Shown here piece by piece: positions 19,422-33,145 of a stretch of 64,000 nt of DNA (position 1 is its first letter; each line of letters begins with the position of its first letter). The translations under genes were made by a program, and so were the position numbers. The DNA is from Crossaster papposus (Eukaryota; Echinodermata; Asteroidea; Velatida; Solasteridae): assembly GCA_037893245.1 (NCBI GenBank), contig JBAIAA010000509.1:1054001-1118000 (forward strand), written 5' to 3'. The notes under the pieces were generated by a model. It saw nothing but the letters and a program-made list of their open reading frames with translations. It had not been told where the DNA came from and made no database searches.

Positions 19422-22328
19422 GCTGTGATCGTCTAGTGGTTAGGACATTGCGTTGTGGTCGCAATAACCCAGGTTCGAATCCTGGTCATGGCATTCTCTT
19501 TTGATTCAGCATAATAGAAAATGTTTTAGGTATTTGATATTAATTTTCAGCTACCTTTCCTAACTGCTGTGATCGTCTAGTGGTTAGGAGTTAGGACATT
19601 GCGTTGTGGTCGCAATAACCCAGGTTCGAATCCTGGTCATGGCATTTTCTTTTGATTTAGCATAATAGAACCTGTTTTAGATATTGGATATTAATTTTCG
19701 GCTACTTTTCGTAACTGCTGTGATCGTCTAGTGGTTAGGACATTGCGTTGTGGTCGCAATAACCCAGGTTCGAATCCTGGTCATGGCATTCTTATTTCAT
19801 TCAGTATAATAGAACCTGTTTTAGGTATTTGATATAAATTTTCAGCTACATTTCCTAACTGCTGTGATCGTCTAGTGGTTAGGACATTGCGTTGTGGTCG
19901 CAATAACCCAGGTTCGAATCCTGGTCATGGCATTTTCTTTTGATTCAGTATAATAGAAACTGTCTCTTTTGATTCAGTATAATAGAAACTGTTTTAAGTA
20001 TTTGATATTAATTTCCAGCTCCATTTTTCTAACAGCTGTGATCGTCTGGTTATGACATTGTGTTGTGGTCGCAATAACCCAGGTTCGAATCCTGGTCATG
20101 GCATTTTCTTTTGATTCAGTATAATAGAACCTGTTTTAGGTATTGGATATTAATTTCCAGCTCCTTTTTCTAACTGCTGTGATCGTCTAGTGGTTAGCAC
20201 ATTGTGTTGTGGTCGCAATAACCCAGGTTCGAATCCTGGTCATGGCATTATCTTTTGATTCAGTATAATAGAAACTGTTTTAGGTATTTGATATTAATTT
20301 CCAGCTACTTTTTCTAACTGCTGTGATCGTCTAGTGGTTAGGACATTGCGTTGTGGTCGCAATAACCCAGGTTCGAATCCTGGCCATGCCATTTTCTTTT
20401 GATTCAGTATAATAGAAACTGTCTCTTTTGATTCAGTATAATAGAAACTGTTTTAAGTATTTGATATTAATTTTCAGCTACTTTTCGTAACTGCTGTGAT
20501 CGTCTAGTGGTTAGGACATTGCGTTGTGGTCGCAATAACCCAGGTTCGAATCCTGGTCATGGCATTCTTATTTCATTCAGTATAATAGAACCTGTTTTAG
20601 GTATTTGATATAAATTTTCAGCTACCTTTCCTAACTGCTGTGATCGTCTAGTGGTTAGGACATTGCGTTGTGGTCGCAATAACCCAGGTTCGAATCCTGG
20701 TCATGGCATTCTTATTTCATTCAGTATAATAGAACCTGTTTTAGGTATTTGATATAAATTTTCAGCTACCTTTCCTAACTGCTGTGATCGTCTAGTGGTT
20801 AGGACATTGCGTTGTGGTCGCAATAACCCAGGTTCGAATCCTGGTCATGGCATTCTTATTTCATTCAGTATAATAGAACCTGTTTTAGGTATTTGATATA
20901 AATTTTCAGCTACCTTTCCTAACTGCTGTGATCGTCTAGTGGTTAGGACATTGCGTTGTGGTCGCAATAACCCAGGTTCGAATCCTGGTCATGGCATTTT
21001 CTTTTGATTCAGTATAATAGAAACTGTCTCTTTTGATTCTGTATAATAGAAACTGTTTTAAGTATTTGATATTAATTTCCAGTTCCTTTTTCTAACTGCT
21101 GTGATCGTCTAGTGGTTAGGACATTGCGTTGTGGTGGCAATACCCCAGGTTCGAATCCTGGTCATGGCATTCTCCTTTGATTCAGTATAATATAAACTGT
21201 TTTAGGTATTTGATAATAATTTTCAGCTACTTTTCCTAACTGCTGCGATCGTCTAGTGGTTAGGACATTGCGTTGTGGTCGCAATAACCCAGGTTCGAAT
21301 CCTGGTCATGGCATTCTTATTTCATTCAGTATAATAGAACCTGTTTTAGGTATTTGATATTAATTTCTAGCTCCATTTTTCTAACTGCTGTGATCGTCTA
21401 GTGGTTAGGACATTGCGTTGTGGTCGCAATAACCCAGGTTCGAATCCTGGTCACGGCATCCTCTTTTGATTCAGTATAATAGAAACTGTTTTAGGTATTT
21501 GATATTAATTTCCAGCTCCATTTTTCTAACAGCTGTGATCGTCTGGTTATGACATTGTGTTGTGGTCGCAATAACCCAGGTTCGAATCCTGGTCATGGCA
21601 TTTTCTTTTGATTCAGTATAATAGAACCTGTTTTAGGTATTGGATATTAATTTTCAGCTACTTTTCGTAACTGCTGTGATCGTCTAGTGGTTAGGACAAT
21701 GCGTTGTGGTCGCAATAACCCAGGTTCGAATCCTGGTCATTGCATTCTCTTTTGATTCAGTATAATAGAAACTCTTTTAGGTATTTGATATTAATTTCTA
21801 GCTCCATTTTTCTAACAGCTGTGATCGTCTAGTGGTTAGGACATTGCGTTGTGGTCGCAATAACCCAGGTTCGAATCCTGGTCATGGCATTCACTTTTGA
21901 TTCAGCATAATAGAAAATGTTTTAGGTATTTGATATTAATTTTCAGCTACCTTTCCTAACTGCTGTGATCGTCTAGTGGTTAGGAGTTAGGACATTGCGT
22001 TGTGGTCGCAATAACCCAGGTTCGAATCCTGGTCATGGCATTTTCTTTTGATTTAGCACAATAGAACCTGTTTTAGATATTGGATATTAATTTTCAGCTA
22101 CTTTTCCTAACTGCTGTGATCGTCTAGTGGTTAGGACATTGCGTTGTGGTCGCAATAACCCAGGTTCGAATCCTGGTCATGGCATTTTCTTTTGATTTAG
22201 CATAATAGAACCTGTTTTAGATATTGGATATTAATATTCAGCTACTTTTCCTAACTGCTGTGATCGTCTAGTGGTTAGGACATTGCGTTGTGGTCGCAAT
22301 AACCCAGGTTCGAATCCTGGTCATGGCA
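19422..22328 (+). tRNA. 20 tandem tRNA-His units, block 3
   Basis: Starts: 19422, 19566, 19717, 19861, 20035, 20176, 20320, 20493, 20637, 20781, 20925, 21098, 21242, 21387, 21532, 21673, 21818, 21962, 22113, 22257. 20035 and 21532 have the D-loop deletion; 19566 and 21962 the D-arm insertion; 21098 the closing-pair mismatch. 20493-20925 are four near-identical successive units, three of them followed by the terminator-poor spacer. Confidence 0.92.
20493..22184 (+). repeat. Segmental duplication, copy 1 (offset 7,424)
   Basis: Twelve units matching 27917-29607. The offset is 7,424 bp, becoming 7,423 after 21242 because of a one-base difference. The rare TCTCCTTTGATTC spacer is shared by both. 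Confidence 0.85.
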
Positions 22329-22400
22329 TTCTTATTTCATTCAGTATAATAGAACCTGTTTTAGGTATTTGATATAAATTTTCAGCTACATTTCCTAACT

Positions 22401-25286
22401 GCTGTGATCGTCTAGTGGTTAGGACATTGCGTTGTGGTCGCAATAACCCAGGTTCGAATCCTGGTCATGGCATCCTCTTTTGATTCAGTATAATAGAAAC
22501 TGTTTTAGGTATTTGATATTAATTTCCAGCTCCATTTTTCTAACAGCTGTGATCGTCTGGTTATGACATTGTGTTGTGGTCGCAATAACCCAGGTTCGAA
22601 TCCTGGTCATGGCATTTTCTTTTGATTCAGTATAATAGAACCTGTTTTAGGTATTGGATATTAATTTTCAGCTACTTTTCGTAACTGCTGTGATCGTCTA
22701 GTGGTTAGGACATTGCGTTGTGGTCGCAATAACCCAGGTTCGAATCCTGGTCATTGCATTCTCTATTGATTCAGTATAATAGAAACTGTTTTAGGTATTT
22801 GATATTAATTTTCAGCTACCTTTCCTAACTGCTGTGATCGTCTAGTGGTTAGGACATTGCGTTGTGGTCGCAATAACCCAGGTTCGAATCCTGGTCATGG
22901 CATCCTCTTTTTTATTCAGTATAATAGAAACTCTTTTAGGTATTTGATATTAATTTCTAGCTCCATTTTTCTAACAGCTCTGATCGTCTAGTGGTTAGGA
23001 CATTGCGTTGTGGTCGCAATAACCCAGGTTCGAATCCTGGTCATGGCATTCTCTTTTGATTCAGTATAATAGAAACTGTTTTAGGTATTTGATATTAATA
23101 TTCAGCTACATTTCCTAACTGCTGTGATCGTCTCGTGGTTAGGAAATTTTGTTGTGGTCGCAATAACCCAAGGTTCGAATCCTGGTCATGGCATCCTCTT
23201 TTGATTCAGTATAATAGAAACTGTTTTAGGTATTTGATATTAATTTTCAGCTGCCTTTCCTAACTGCTGTGATCGTATAGTGGTTAGGACATTGCGTTGT
23301 GGTCGCAATAACCCAGGTTCGAATCCTGGTCATGGCATCCTCTTTTGATTCAGTATAATAGAAACTGTTTTAGGTATTTGATATTAATTTCCAGCTCCAT
23401 TTTTCTAACAGCTGTGATCGTCTAGTGGTTAGGACATTGCGTTGTGGTCGCAATAACCCAGGTTCGAATCCTGGTCATGGCATTCTCTTTTGATTCAGCA
23501 TAATAGAAAATGTTTTAGGTATTTGATATTAATTTTCAGCTACCTTTCCTAACTGCTGTGATCGTCTAGTGGTTAGGAGTTAGGACATTGCGTTGTGGTC
23601 GCAATAACCCAGGTTCGAATCCTGGTCATGGCATTTTCTTTTGATTTAGCATAATAGAACCTGTTTTAGATATTGGATATTAATTTTCAGCTCCTTTTTC
23701 TAACAGCTGTGACCGTCTAGTGGTTAGGACATTGCGTTGTGGTCGCAATAACCCAGGTTCGAATCCTGGTCATGGCATTATCTTTTGATTCAGTATAATA
23801 GAAACTGTTTTAGGTATTTGATATTAATTTCCAGCTACTTTTTCTAACTGCTGTGATCGTCTAGTGGTTAGGACATTGCGTTGTGGTCGCAATAACCCAG
23901 GTTCGAATCCTGGCCATGCCATTTTCTTTTTATTCAGTATAATAGAAACTGTCTCTTTTGATTCAGTATAATAGAAACTGTTTTAAGTATTTGATATTAA
24001 TTTTCAGCTACTTTTCCTAACTGCTGTGATCGTCTAGTGGTTAGGACATTGCGTTGTGGTCGCAATAACCCAGGTTCGAATCCTGGTCATGGCATTCTTA
24101 TTTCATTCAGTATAATAGAACCTGTTTTAGGTATTTGAAATAAATTTTCAGCTACCTTTCCTAACTGCTGTGATCGTCTAGTGGTTAGGACATTGCGTTG
24201 TGGTCGCAATAACCCAGGTTCGAATCCTGGTCATGGCATTTTCTTTTGATTCAGTATAATAGAAACTGTCTCTTTTGATTCTGTATAATAGAAACTGTTT
24301 TAAGTATTTGATATTAATTTTCAGCTACCTTTCCTAACTGCTGTGATCGTCTAGTGGTTAGGACATTGCGTTGTGGTCGCAATAACCCAGGTTCGAATCC
24401 TGGTCATGGCATCCTCTTTTTTATTCAGTATAATAGAAACTCTTTTAGGTATTTGATATTAATTTCTAGCTCCATTTTTCTAACAGCTGTGATCGTCTAG
24501 TGGTTAGGACATTGCGTTGTGGTCGCAATAACCCAGGTTCGAATCCTGGTCATGGCATTCTCTTTTGATTCAGTATAATAGAAACTGTTTTAGGTATTTG
24601 ATATTAATATTCAGCTACATTTCCTAACTGCTGTGATCGTCTCGTGGTTAGGAAATTTTGTTGTGGTCGCAATAACCCAAGGTTCGAATCCTGGTCATGG
24701 CATCCTCTTTTGATTCAGTATAATAGAAACTGTTTTAGGTATTTGATATTAATTTCCAGCTCCATTTTTCTAACAGCTGTGATCGTCTAGTGGTTAGGAC
24801 ATTGCGTTGTGGTCGCAATAACCCAGGTTCGAATCCTGGTCATGGCATTCTCTTTTGATTCAGCATAATAGAAAATGTTTTAGGTATTTGATATTAATTT
24901 TCAGCTACCTTTCCTAACTGCTGTGATCGTCTAGTGGTTAGGAGTTAGGACATTGCGTTGTGGTCGCAATAACCCAGGTTCGAATCCTGGTCATGGCATT
25001 TTCTTTTGATTTAGCATAATAGAACCTGTTTTAGATATTGGATATTAATTTTCGGCTACTTTTCGTAACTGCTGTGATCGTCTAGTGGTTAGGACATTGC
25101 GTTGTGGTCGCAATAACCCAGGTTCGAATCCTGGTCATGGCATTCTTATTTCATTCAGTATAATAGAACCTGTTTTAGGTATTTGATATAAATTTTCAGC
25201 TACATTTCCTAACTGCTGTGATCGTCTAGTGGTTAGGACATTGCGTTGTGGTCGCAATAACCCAGGTTCGAATCCTGGTCATGGCA
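22401..25286 (+). tRNA. 20 tandem tRNA-His units, block 4
   Basis: Starts: 22401, 22546, 22687, 22831, 22977, 23121, 23266, 23411, 23555, 23706, 23850, 24023, 24167, 24340, 24486, 24630, 24776, 24920, 25071, 25215. 22546 has the D-loop deletion; 23555 and 24920 the D-arm insertion; 23121 and 24630 the broken anticodon stem. 22401-23706 repeat 16041-17346 at an offset of 6,360 bp. Confidence 0.92.
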
Positions 25287-25388
25287 TTTTCTTTTGATTC
25301 AGTATAATAGAAACTGTCTCTTTTGATTCAGTATAATAGAAACTGTTTTAAGTATTTGATATTAATTTCCAGCTCCATTTTTCTAACA

Positions 25389-27946
25389 GCTGTGATCGTC
25401 TGGTTATGACATTGTGTTGTGGTCGCAATAACCCAGGTTCGAATCCTGGTCATGGCATTTTCTTTTGATTCAGTATAATAGAACCTGTTTTAGGTATTTG
25501 ATATTAATTTTCAGCTACCTTTCCTAACTGCTGTGATCGTCTAGTGGTTAGGAGTTAGGACATTGCGTTGTGGTCGCAATAACCCAGGTTCGAATCCTGG
25601 TCATGGCATTTTCTTTTGATTTAGCATAATAGAACCTGTTTTAGATATTGGATATTAATTTTCAGCTACATTTCCTAACTGCTGTGATCGTCTAGTGGTT
25701 AGGACATTGCGTTGTGGTCGCAATAACCCAGGTTCGAATCCTGGTCATGGCATTTTCTTTTGATTCAGTATAATAGAAACTGTCTCTTTTGATTCAGTAT
25801 AATAGAAACTGTTTTAAGTATTTGATATTAATTTCCAGCTCCATTTTTCTAACAGCTGTGATCGTCTAGTGGTTAGGACATTGCGTTGTGGTCGCAATAA
25901 CCCAGGTTCGAATCCTGGTCATGGCATTCTCTTTTGATTCAGCATAATAGAAAATGTTTTAGGTATTTGATATTAATTTTCAGCTACCTTTCCTAACTGC
26001 TGTGATCGTCTAGTGGTTAGGAGTTAGGACATTGCGTTGTGGTCGCAATAACCCAGGTTCGAATCCTGGTCATGGCATTTTCTTTTGATTTAGCATAATA
26101 GAACCTGTTTTAGATATTGGATATAAATTTTCGGCTACTTTTCGTAACTGCTGTGATCGTCTAGTGGTTAGGACATTGCGTTGTGGTCGCAATAACCCAG
26201 GTTCGAATCCTGGTCATGGCATTCTTATTTCATTCAGTATAATAGAACCTGTTTTAGGTATTTGATATAAATTTTCAGCTACATTTCCTAACTGCTGTGA
26301 TCGTCTAGTGGTTAGGACATTGCGTTGTGGTCGCAATAACCCAGGTTCGAATCCTGGTCATGGCATTTTCTTTTGATTCAGTATAATAGAAACTGTCTCT
26401 TTTGATTCAGTATAATAGAAACTGTTTTAAGTATTTGATATTAATTTCCAGCTCCATTTTTCTAACAGCTGTGATCGTCTGGTTATGACATTGCGTTGTG
26501 GTCGCAATAACCCAGGTTCGAATCCTGGCCATGCCATTTTCTTTTGATTCAGTATAATAGAAACTGTCTCTTTTGATTCAGTATAATAGAAACTGTCTCT
26601 TTTGATTCAGTATAATAGAAACTGTTTTAAGTATTTGATATTAATTTCCAGCTCCATTTTTCTAACAGCTGTGATCGTCTGGTTATGACATTGTGTTGTG
26701 GTCGCAATAACCCAGGTTCGAATCCTGGTCATGGCATTTTCTTTTGATTCAGTATAATAGAACCTGTTTTAGGTATTTGATATTAATTTTCAGCTACCTT
26801 TCCTAACTGCTGTGATCGTCTAGTGGTTAGGAGTTAGGACATTGCGTTGTGGTCGCAATAACCCAGGTTCGAATCCTGGTCATGGCATTTTCTTTTGATT
26901 TAGCATAATAGAACCTGTTTTAGATATTGGATATTAAGTTTCAGCTACATTTCCTAACTGCTGTGATCGTCTAGTGGTTAGGACATTGCGTTGTGGTCGC
27001 AATAACCCAGGTTCGAATCCTGGTCATGGCATTTTCTTTTGATTCAGTATAATAGAAACTGTCTCTTTTGATTCAGTATAATAGAAACTGTTTTAAGTAT
27101 TTGATATTAATTTCCAGCTCCATTTTTCTAACAGCTGTGATCGTCTAGTGGTTAGGACATTGCGTTGTGGTCGCAATAACCCAGGTTCGAATCCTGGTCA
27201 TGGCATTCTCTTTTGATTCAGCATAATAGAAAATGTTTTAGGTATTTGATATTAATTTTCAGCTACCTTTCCTAACTGCTGTGATCGTCTAGTGGTTAGG
27301 AGTTAGGACATTGCGTTGTGGTCGCAATAACCCAGGTTCGAATCCTGGTCATGGCATTTTCTTTTGATTTAGCATAATAGAACCTGTTTTAGATATTGGA
27401 TTTTAATTTTCGGCTACTTTTCGTAACTGCTGTGATCGTCTAGTGGTTAGGACATTGCGTTGTGGTCGCAATAACCCAGGTTCGAATCCTGGTCATGGCA
27501 TTCTTATTTCATTCAGTATAATAGAACCTGTTTTAGGTATTTGATATAAATTTTCAGCTACATTTCCTAACTGCTGTGATCGTCTAGTGGTTAGGACATT
27601 GCGTTGTGGTCGCAATAACCCAGGTTCGAATCCTGGTCATGGCATTTTCTTTTGATTCAGTATAATAGAAACTGTCTCTTTTGATTCAGTATAATAGAAA
27701 CTGTTTTAAGTATTTGATATTAATTTCCAGCTCCATTTTTCTAACAGCTGTGATCGTCTGGTTATGACATTGCGTTGTGGTCGCAATAACCCAGGTTCGA
27801 ATCCTGGCCATGCCATTTTCTTTTGATTCAGTATAATAGAAACTGTCTCTTTTGATTCAGTATAATAGAAACTGTTTTAAGTATTTGATATTAATTTTCA
27901 GCTACTTTTCGTAACTGCTGTGATCGTCTAGTGGTTAGGACATTGC
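25389..27946 (+). repeat. Tandem duplication of a 1,279-bp, 8-unit block
   Basis: Units 25389-26468 recur in order as 26668-27747, with the same alternation of D-loop-deleted, D-arm-inserted and normal units. Confidence 0.85.
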
Positions 27947-28420
27947 GTTGTGGTCGCAATAACTCAGGTTCGAATCCTGGTCATGGCATTCTTATTTCAT
28001 TCAGTATAATAGAACCTGTTTTAGGTATTTGATATAAATTTTCAGCTACCTTTCCTAACTGCTGTGATCGTCTAGTGGTTAGGACATTGCGTTGTGGTCG
28101 CAATAACCCAGGTTCGAATCCTGGTCATGGCATTCTTATTTCATTCAGTATAATAGAACCTGTTTTAGGTATTTGATATAAATTTTCAGCTACCTTTCCT
28201 AACTGCTGTGATCGTCTAGTGGTTAGGACATTGCGTTGTGGTCGCAATAACCCAGGTTCGAATCCTGGTCATGGCATTCTTATTTCATTCAGTATAATAG
28301 AACCTGTTTTAGGTATTTGATATAAATTTTCAGCTACCTTTCCTAACTGCTGTGATCGTCTAGTGGTTAGGACATTGCGTTGTGGTCGCAATAACCCAGG
28401 TTCGAATCCTGGTCATGGCA
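25389..28420 (+). tRNA. 20 tandem tRNA-His units, block 5
   Basis: Starts: 25389, 25530, 25681, 25855, 25999, 26150, 26294, 26468, 26668, 26809, 26960, 27134, 27278, 27429, 27573, 27747, 27917, 28061, 28205, 28349. D-loop deletion: 25389, 26468, 26668, 27747. D-arm insertion: 25530, 25999, 26809, 27278. The first eight units recur as 26668-27747 at +1,279 bp. The spacer before 26668 contains a tripled CTCTTTTGATTCAGTATAAT word. Confidence 0.92.
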
Positions 28421-28521
28421 TTTTCTTTTGATTCAGTATAATAGAAACTGTCTCTTTTGATTCTGTATAATAGAAACTGTTTTAAGTATTTGATATTAAT
28501 TTCCAGTTCCTTTTTCTAACT

Positions 28522-31336
28522 GCTGTGATCGTCTAGTGGTTAGGACATTGCGTTGTGGTGGCAATACCCCAGGTTCGAATCCTGGTCATGGCATTCTCCT
28601 TTGATTCAGTATAATATAAACTGTTTTAGGTATTTGATAATAATTTTCAGCTACTTTTCCTAACTGCTGCGATCGTCTAGTGGTTAGGACATTGCGTTGT
28701 GGTCGCAATAACCCAGGTTCGAATCCTGGTCATGGCATTCTTATTTCATTCAGTATAATAGAACCTGTTTTAGGTATTTGATATAAAATTTCAGCTACAT
28801 TTCCAAACTGCTGTGATCGTCTAGTGGTTAGGACATTGCGTTGTGGTCGCAATAACCCAGGTTCGAATCCTGGTCACGGCATCCTCTTTTGATTCAGTAT
28901 AATAGAAACTGTTTTAGGTATTTGATATTAATTTCCAGCTCCATTTTTCTAACAGCTGTGATCGTCTGGTTATGACATTGTGTTGTGGTCGCAATAACCC
29001 AGGTTCGAATCCTGGTCATGGCATTTTCTTTTGATTCAGTATAATAGAACCTGTTTTAGGTATTGGATATTAATTTTCAGCTACTTTTCGTAACTGCTGT
29101 GATCGTCTAGTGGTTAGGACAATGCGTTGTGGTCGCAATAACCCAGGTTCGAATCCTGGTCATTGCATTCTCTTTTGATTCAGTATAATAGAAACTCTTT
29201 TAGGTATTTGATATTAATTTCTAGCTCCATTTTTCTAACAGCTGTGATCGTCTAGTGGTTAGGACATTGCGTTGTGGTCGCAATAACCCAGGTTCGAATC
29301 CTGGTCATGGCATTCACTTTTGATTCAGCATAATAGAAAATGTTTTAGGTATTTGATATTAATTTTCAGCTACCTTTCCTAACTGCTGTGATCGTCTAGT
29401 GGTTAGGAGTTAGGACATTGCGTTGTGGTCGCAATAACCCAGGTTCGAATCCTGGTCATGGCATTTTCTTTTGATTTAGCACAATAGAACCTGTTTTAGA
29501 TATTGGATATTAATTTTCAGCTACTTTTCCTAACTGCTGTGATCGTCTAGTGGTTAGGACATTGCGTTGTGGTCGCAATAACCCAGGTTCGAATCCTGGT
29601 CATGGCATTCTTATTTCATTCAGTATAATAGAACCTGTTTTAGGTATTTGATATAAATTTTCAGCTACATTTCCTAACTGCTGTGATCGTCTAGTGGTTA
29701 GGACATTGCGTTGTGGTCGCAATAACCCAGGTTCGAATCCTGGTCATTGCATTCTCTATTGATTCAGTATAATAGAAACTGTTTTAGGTATTTGATATTA
29801 ATTTTCAGCTACCTTTCCTAACTGCTGTGATCGTCTAGTGGTTAGGACATTGCGTTGTGGTCGCAATAACCCAGGTTCGAATCCTGGTCATTGCATTCTC
29901 TTTTGATTCAGTATAATAGAACCTGTTTTAGGTATTGGATATTAATTTTCAGATACTTTTCGTAACTGCTGTGATCGTCTAGTGGTTAGGACATTGCGTT
30001 GTGGTCGCAAGAACCCAGGTTCGAATCCTGGTCATTGCATTCTCTTTTGATTCAGTATAATAGAAACTGTTTTAGGTATTTGATATTAATTTGCAGCTAC
30101 CTTTCCTAACTGCTGTGATCGTCTAGTGGTTAGGACATTGCGTTGTGGTCGCAATAACCCAGGTTCGAATCCTGGTCATGGCATCCTCTTTTTTATTCAG
30201 TATAATAGAAAATCTTTTAGGTATTTGATATTAATTTCTAGCTCCATTTTTCTAACAGCTGTGATCGTTTAGTGGTTAGGACATTGCGTTGTGGTCGCAA
30301 TAACCCAGGTTCGAATCCTGGTCATGGCATTCTCTTTTGATTCAGTATAATAGAACCTGTTTTAGGTATTTGATATTAATATTCAGCTACATTTCCTAAC
30401 TGCTGTGATCGTCTCGTGGTTAGGAAATTTCGTTGTGGTCGCAATAACCCAGGTTCGAATCCTGGTCATGGCATCCTCTTTTGATTCAGTATAATAGAAA
30501 CTGTTTTAGGTATTTGATATTAATTTTCAGCTGCCTTTCCTAACTGCTGTGATCGTCTAGTGGTTAGGACATTGCGTTGTGGTCGCAATAACCCAGGTTC
30601 GAATCCTGGTCATGGCATCCTCTTTTGATTCAGTATAATAGAAACTGTTTTAGGTATTTGATATTAATTTCCAGCTCCATTTTTCTAACAGCTGTGATCG
30701 TCTAGTGGTTAGGACATTGCGTTGTGGTCGCAATAACCCAGGTTCGAATCCTGGTCATGGCATTCTCTTTTGATTTAGCATAATAGAAAATGTTTTAGGT
30801 ATTTGATATTAATTTTCAGCTACCTTTCCTAACTGCTGTGATCGTCTAGTGGTTAGGACATTGCGTTGTGGTCGCAATAACCCAGGTTCGAATCCTGGTC
30901 ATGGCATTTTCTTTTGATTTAGCATAATAGAACCTGTTTTAGATATTGGATATTAATTTTCAGCTACTTTTCGTGACTGCTGTGATCGTCTAGTGGTTAG
31001 GACATTGCGTTGTGGTCGCAATAACCCAGGTTCGAATCCTGGTCATGGCATTCTCTTTTGATTCAGCATAATAGAAAATGTTTTAGGTATTTGATATTAA
31101 TTTCCAGCTCCATTTTTCTAACAGCTGTGATCGTCTGGTTATGACATTGTGTTGTGGTCGCAATAACCCAGGTTCGAATCCTGGTCATGGCATTTTCTTT
31201 TGATTCAGTATAATAGAAACTGTTTTAGGTATTTGATATTAATTTTCAGCTGCCTTTCCTAACTGCTGTGATCGTCTAGTGGTTAGGACATTGCGTTGTG
31301 GTCGCAATAACCCAGGTTCGAATCCTGGTCATGGCA
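28522..31336 (+). tRNA. 20 tandem tRNA-His units, block 6
   Basis: Starts: 28522, 28666, 28810, 28955, 29096, 29241, 29385, 29536, 29680, 29824, 29968, 30112, 30258, 30402, 30546, 30691, 30835, 30979, 31124, 31265. 28955 and 31124 have the D-loop deletion; 29385 the D-arm insertion; 30402 the broken anticodon stem; 28522 the closing-pair mismatch. 29968 reads CGCAAGAACCC after the anticodon stem. Confidence 0.92.
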
Positions 31337-31983
31337 TCCTCTTTTGATTCAGTATAATAGAAACTGTTTTAGGTATTTGATATTAATTTCCAGCTCCATT
31401 TTTCTAACAGCTGTGATCGTCTAGTGGTTAGGACATTGCGTTGTGGTCGCAATAACCCAGGTTCGAATCCTGGTCATGGCATTCTCTTTTGATTTAGCAT
31501 AATAGAAAATGTTTTAGGTATTTGATATTAATTTTCAGCTACCTTTCCTAACTGCTGTGATCGTCTAGTGGTTAGGACATTGCGTTGTGGTCGCAATAAC
31601 CCAGGTTCGAATCCTGGTCATGGCATTTTCTTTTGATTTAGCATAATAGAACCTGTTTTAGATATTGGATATTAATTTTCAGCTACTTTTCGTGACTGCT
31701 GTGATCGTCTAGTGGTTAGGACATTGCGTTGTGGTCGCAATAACCCAGGTTCGAATCCTGGTCATGGCATTCTCTTTTGATTCAGCATAATAGAAAATGT
31801 TTTAGGTATTTGATATTAATTTCCAGCTCCATTTTTCTAACAGCTGTGATCGTCTGGTTATGACATTGTGTTGTGGTCGCAATAACCCAGGTTCGAATCC
31901 TGGTCATGGCATTTTCTTTTGATTCAGTATAATAGAACCTGTTTTAGGTATTGGATATTAATTTTCAGCTACTTTTCGTAACT
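30546..31983 (+). repeat. Tandem duplication of a 719-bp, 5-unit block
   Basis: Units 30546, 30691, 30835, 30979 and 31124 recur at +719, sharing the private TCGTGACTGCTG spacer end. Confidence 0.88.
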
Positions 31984-33073
31984 GCTGTGATCGTCTAGTG
32001 GTTAGGACATTGCGTTGTGGTCGCAATAACCCAGGTTCGAATCCTGGTCATTGCATTCTCTTTTGATTCAGTATAATAGAAACTGTTTTAGGTATTTGAT
32101 ATTAATATTCAGCTACATTTCCTAACTGCTGTGATCGTCTCGTGGTTAGGAAATTTCATTGTGGTCGCAATAACCCAGGTTCGAATCATGCTCATGGCAT
32201 CCTCTTTTGATTCAGTATAATAGAAACTGTTTTAGGTATTTGATATTAATTTTCAGCTGCCTTTCCTAACTGCTGTGATCGTCTAGTGGTTAGGACATTG
32301 CGTTGTGGTCGCAATAACCCAGGTTCGAATCCTGGTCATGGCATCCTCTTTTGATTCAGTATAATAGAAACTGTTTTAGGTATTTGATATTAATTTCCAG
32401 CTCCATTTTTCTAACAGCTGTGATCGTCTAGTGGTTGGGACATTGCGTTGTGGTCGCAATAACCCAGGTTCGAATCCTGGTCATGGCATTCTCTTTTGAT
32501 TCAGCATAATAGAAAATGTTTTAGGTATTTGATATTAATTTTCAGCTGCCTTTCCTAACTGCTGTGATCGTCTAGTGGTTAGGACATTGCGTTGTGGTCG
32601 CAATAACCCAGGTTCGAATCCTGGTCATGGCATCCTCTTTTGATTCAGTATAATATAAACTGTTTTAGGTATTTGATATTAATTTCCAGCTCCATTTTTC
32701 TAACAGCTGTGATCGTCTAGTGGTTAGGACATTGCGTTGTGGTCGCAATAACCCAGGTTCGAATCCTGGTCATGGCATTCTCTTTTGATTCAGCATAATA
32801 GAAAATGTTTTAGCTATTTGATATTAATTTTCAGCTACCTTTCCTAACTGCTGTGATCGTCTAGTGGTTAGGAGTTAGGACATTGCGTTGTGGTCGCAAT
32901 AACCCAGGTTCGAATCCTGGTCATTGCATTCTCTTTTGATTCAGTATAATAGAAACTCTTTTAGGTATTTGATATTAATTTCTAGCTCCATTTTTCTAAC
33001 AGCTGTGATCGTCTAGTGGTTAGGACATTGCGTTGTGGTCGCAATAACCCAGGTTCGAATCCTGGTCATGGCA
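31410..33073 (+). tRNA. 12 tandem tRNA-His units, block 7
   Basis: Starts: 31410, 31554, 31698, 31843, 31984, 32128, 32272, 32417, 32561, 32706, 32850, 33002. 31843 has the D-loop deletion; 32850 the D-arm insertion. 32128 has the broken anticodon stem plus T-arm changes (CAGG/CATG). The remainder are near consensus. Confidence 0.92.
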
Positions 33074-33145
33074 TTCTCTCTTGATTCAGTATAATAGAAA
33101 CTGTTTTAGATATTGGATATTAATTTTCAGCTACTTTTCCTAACT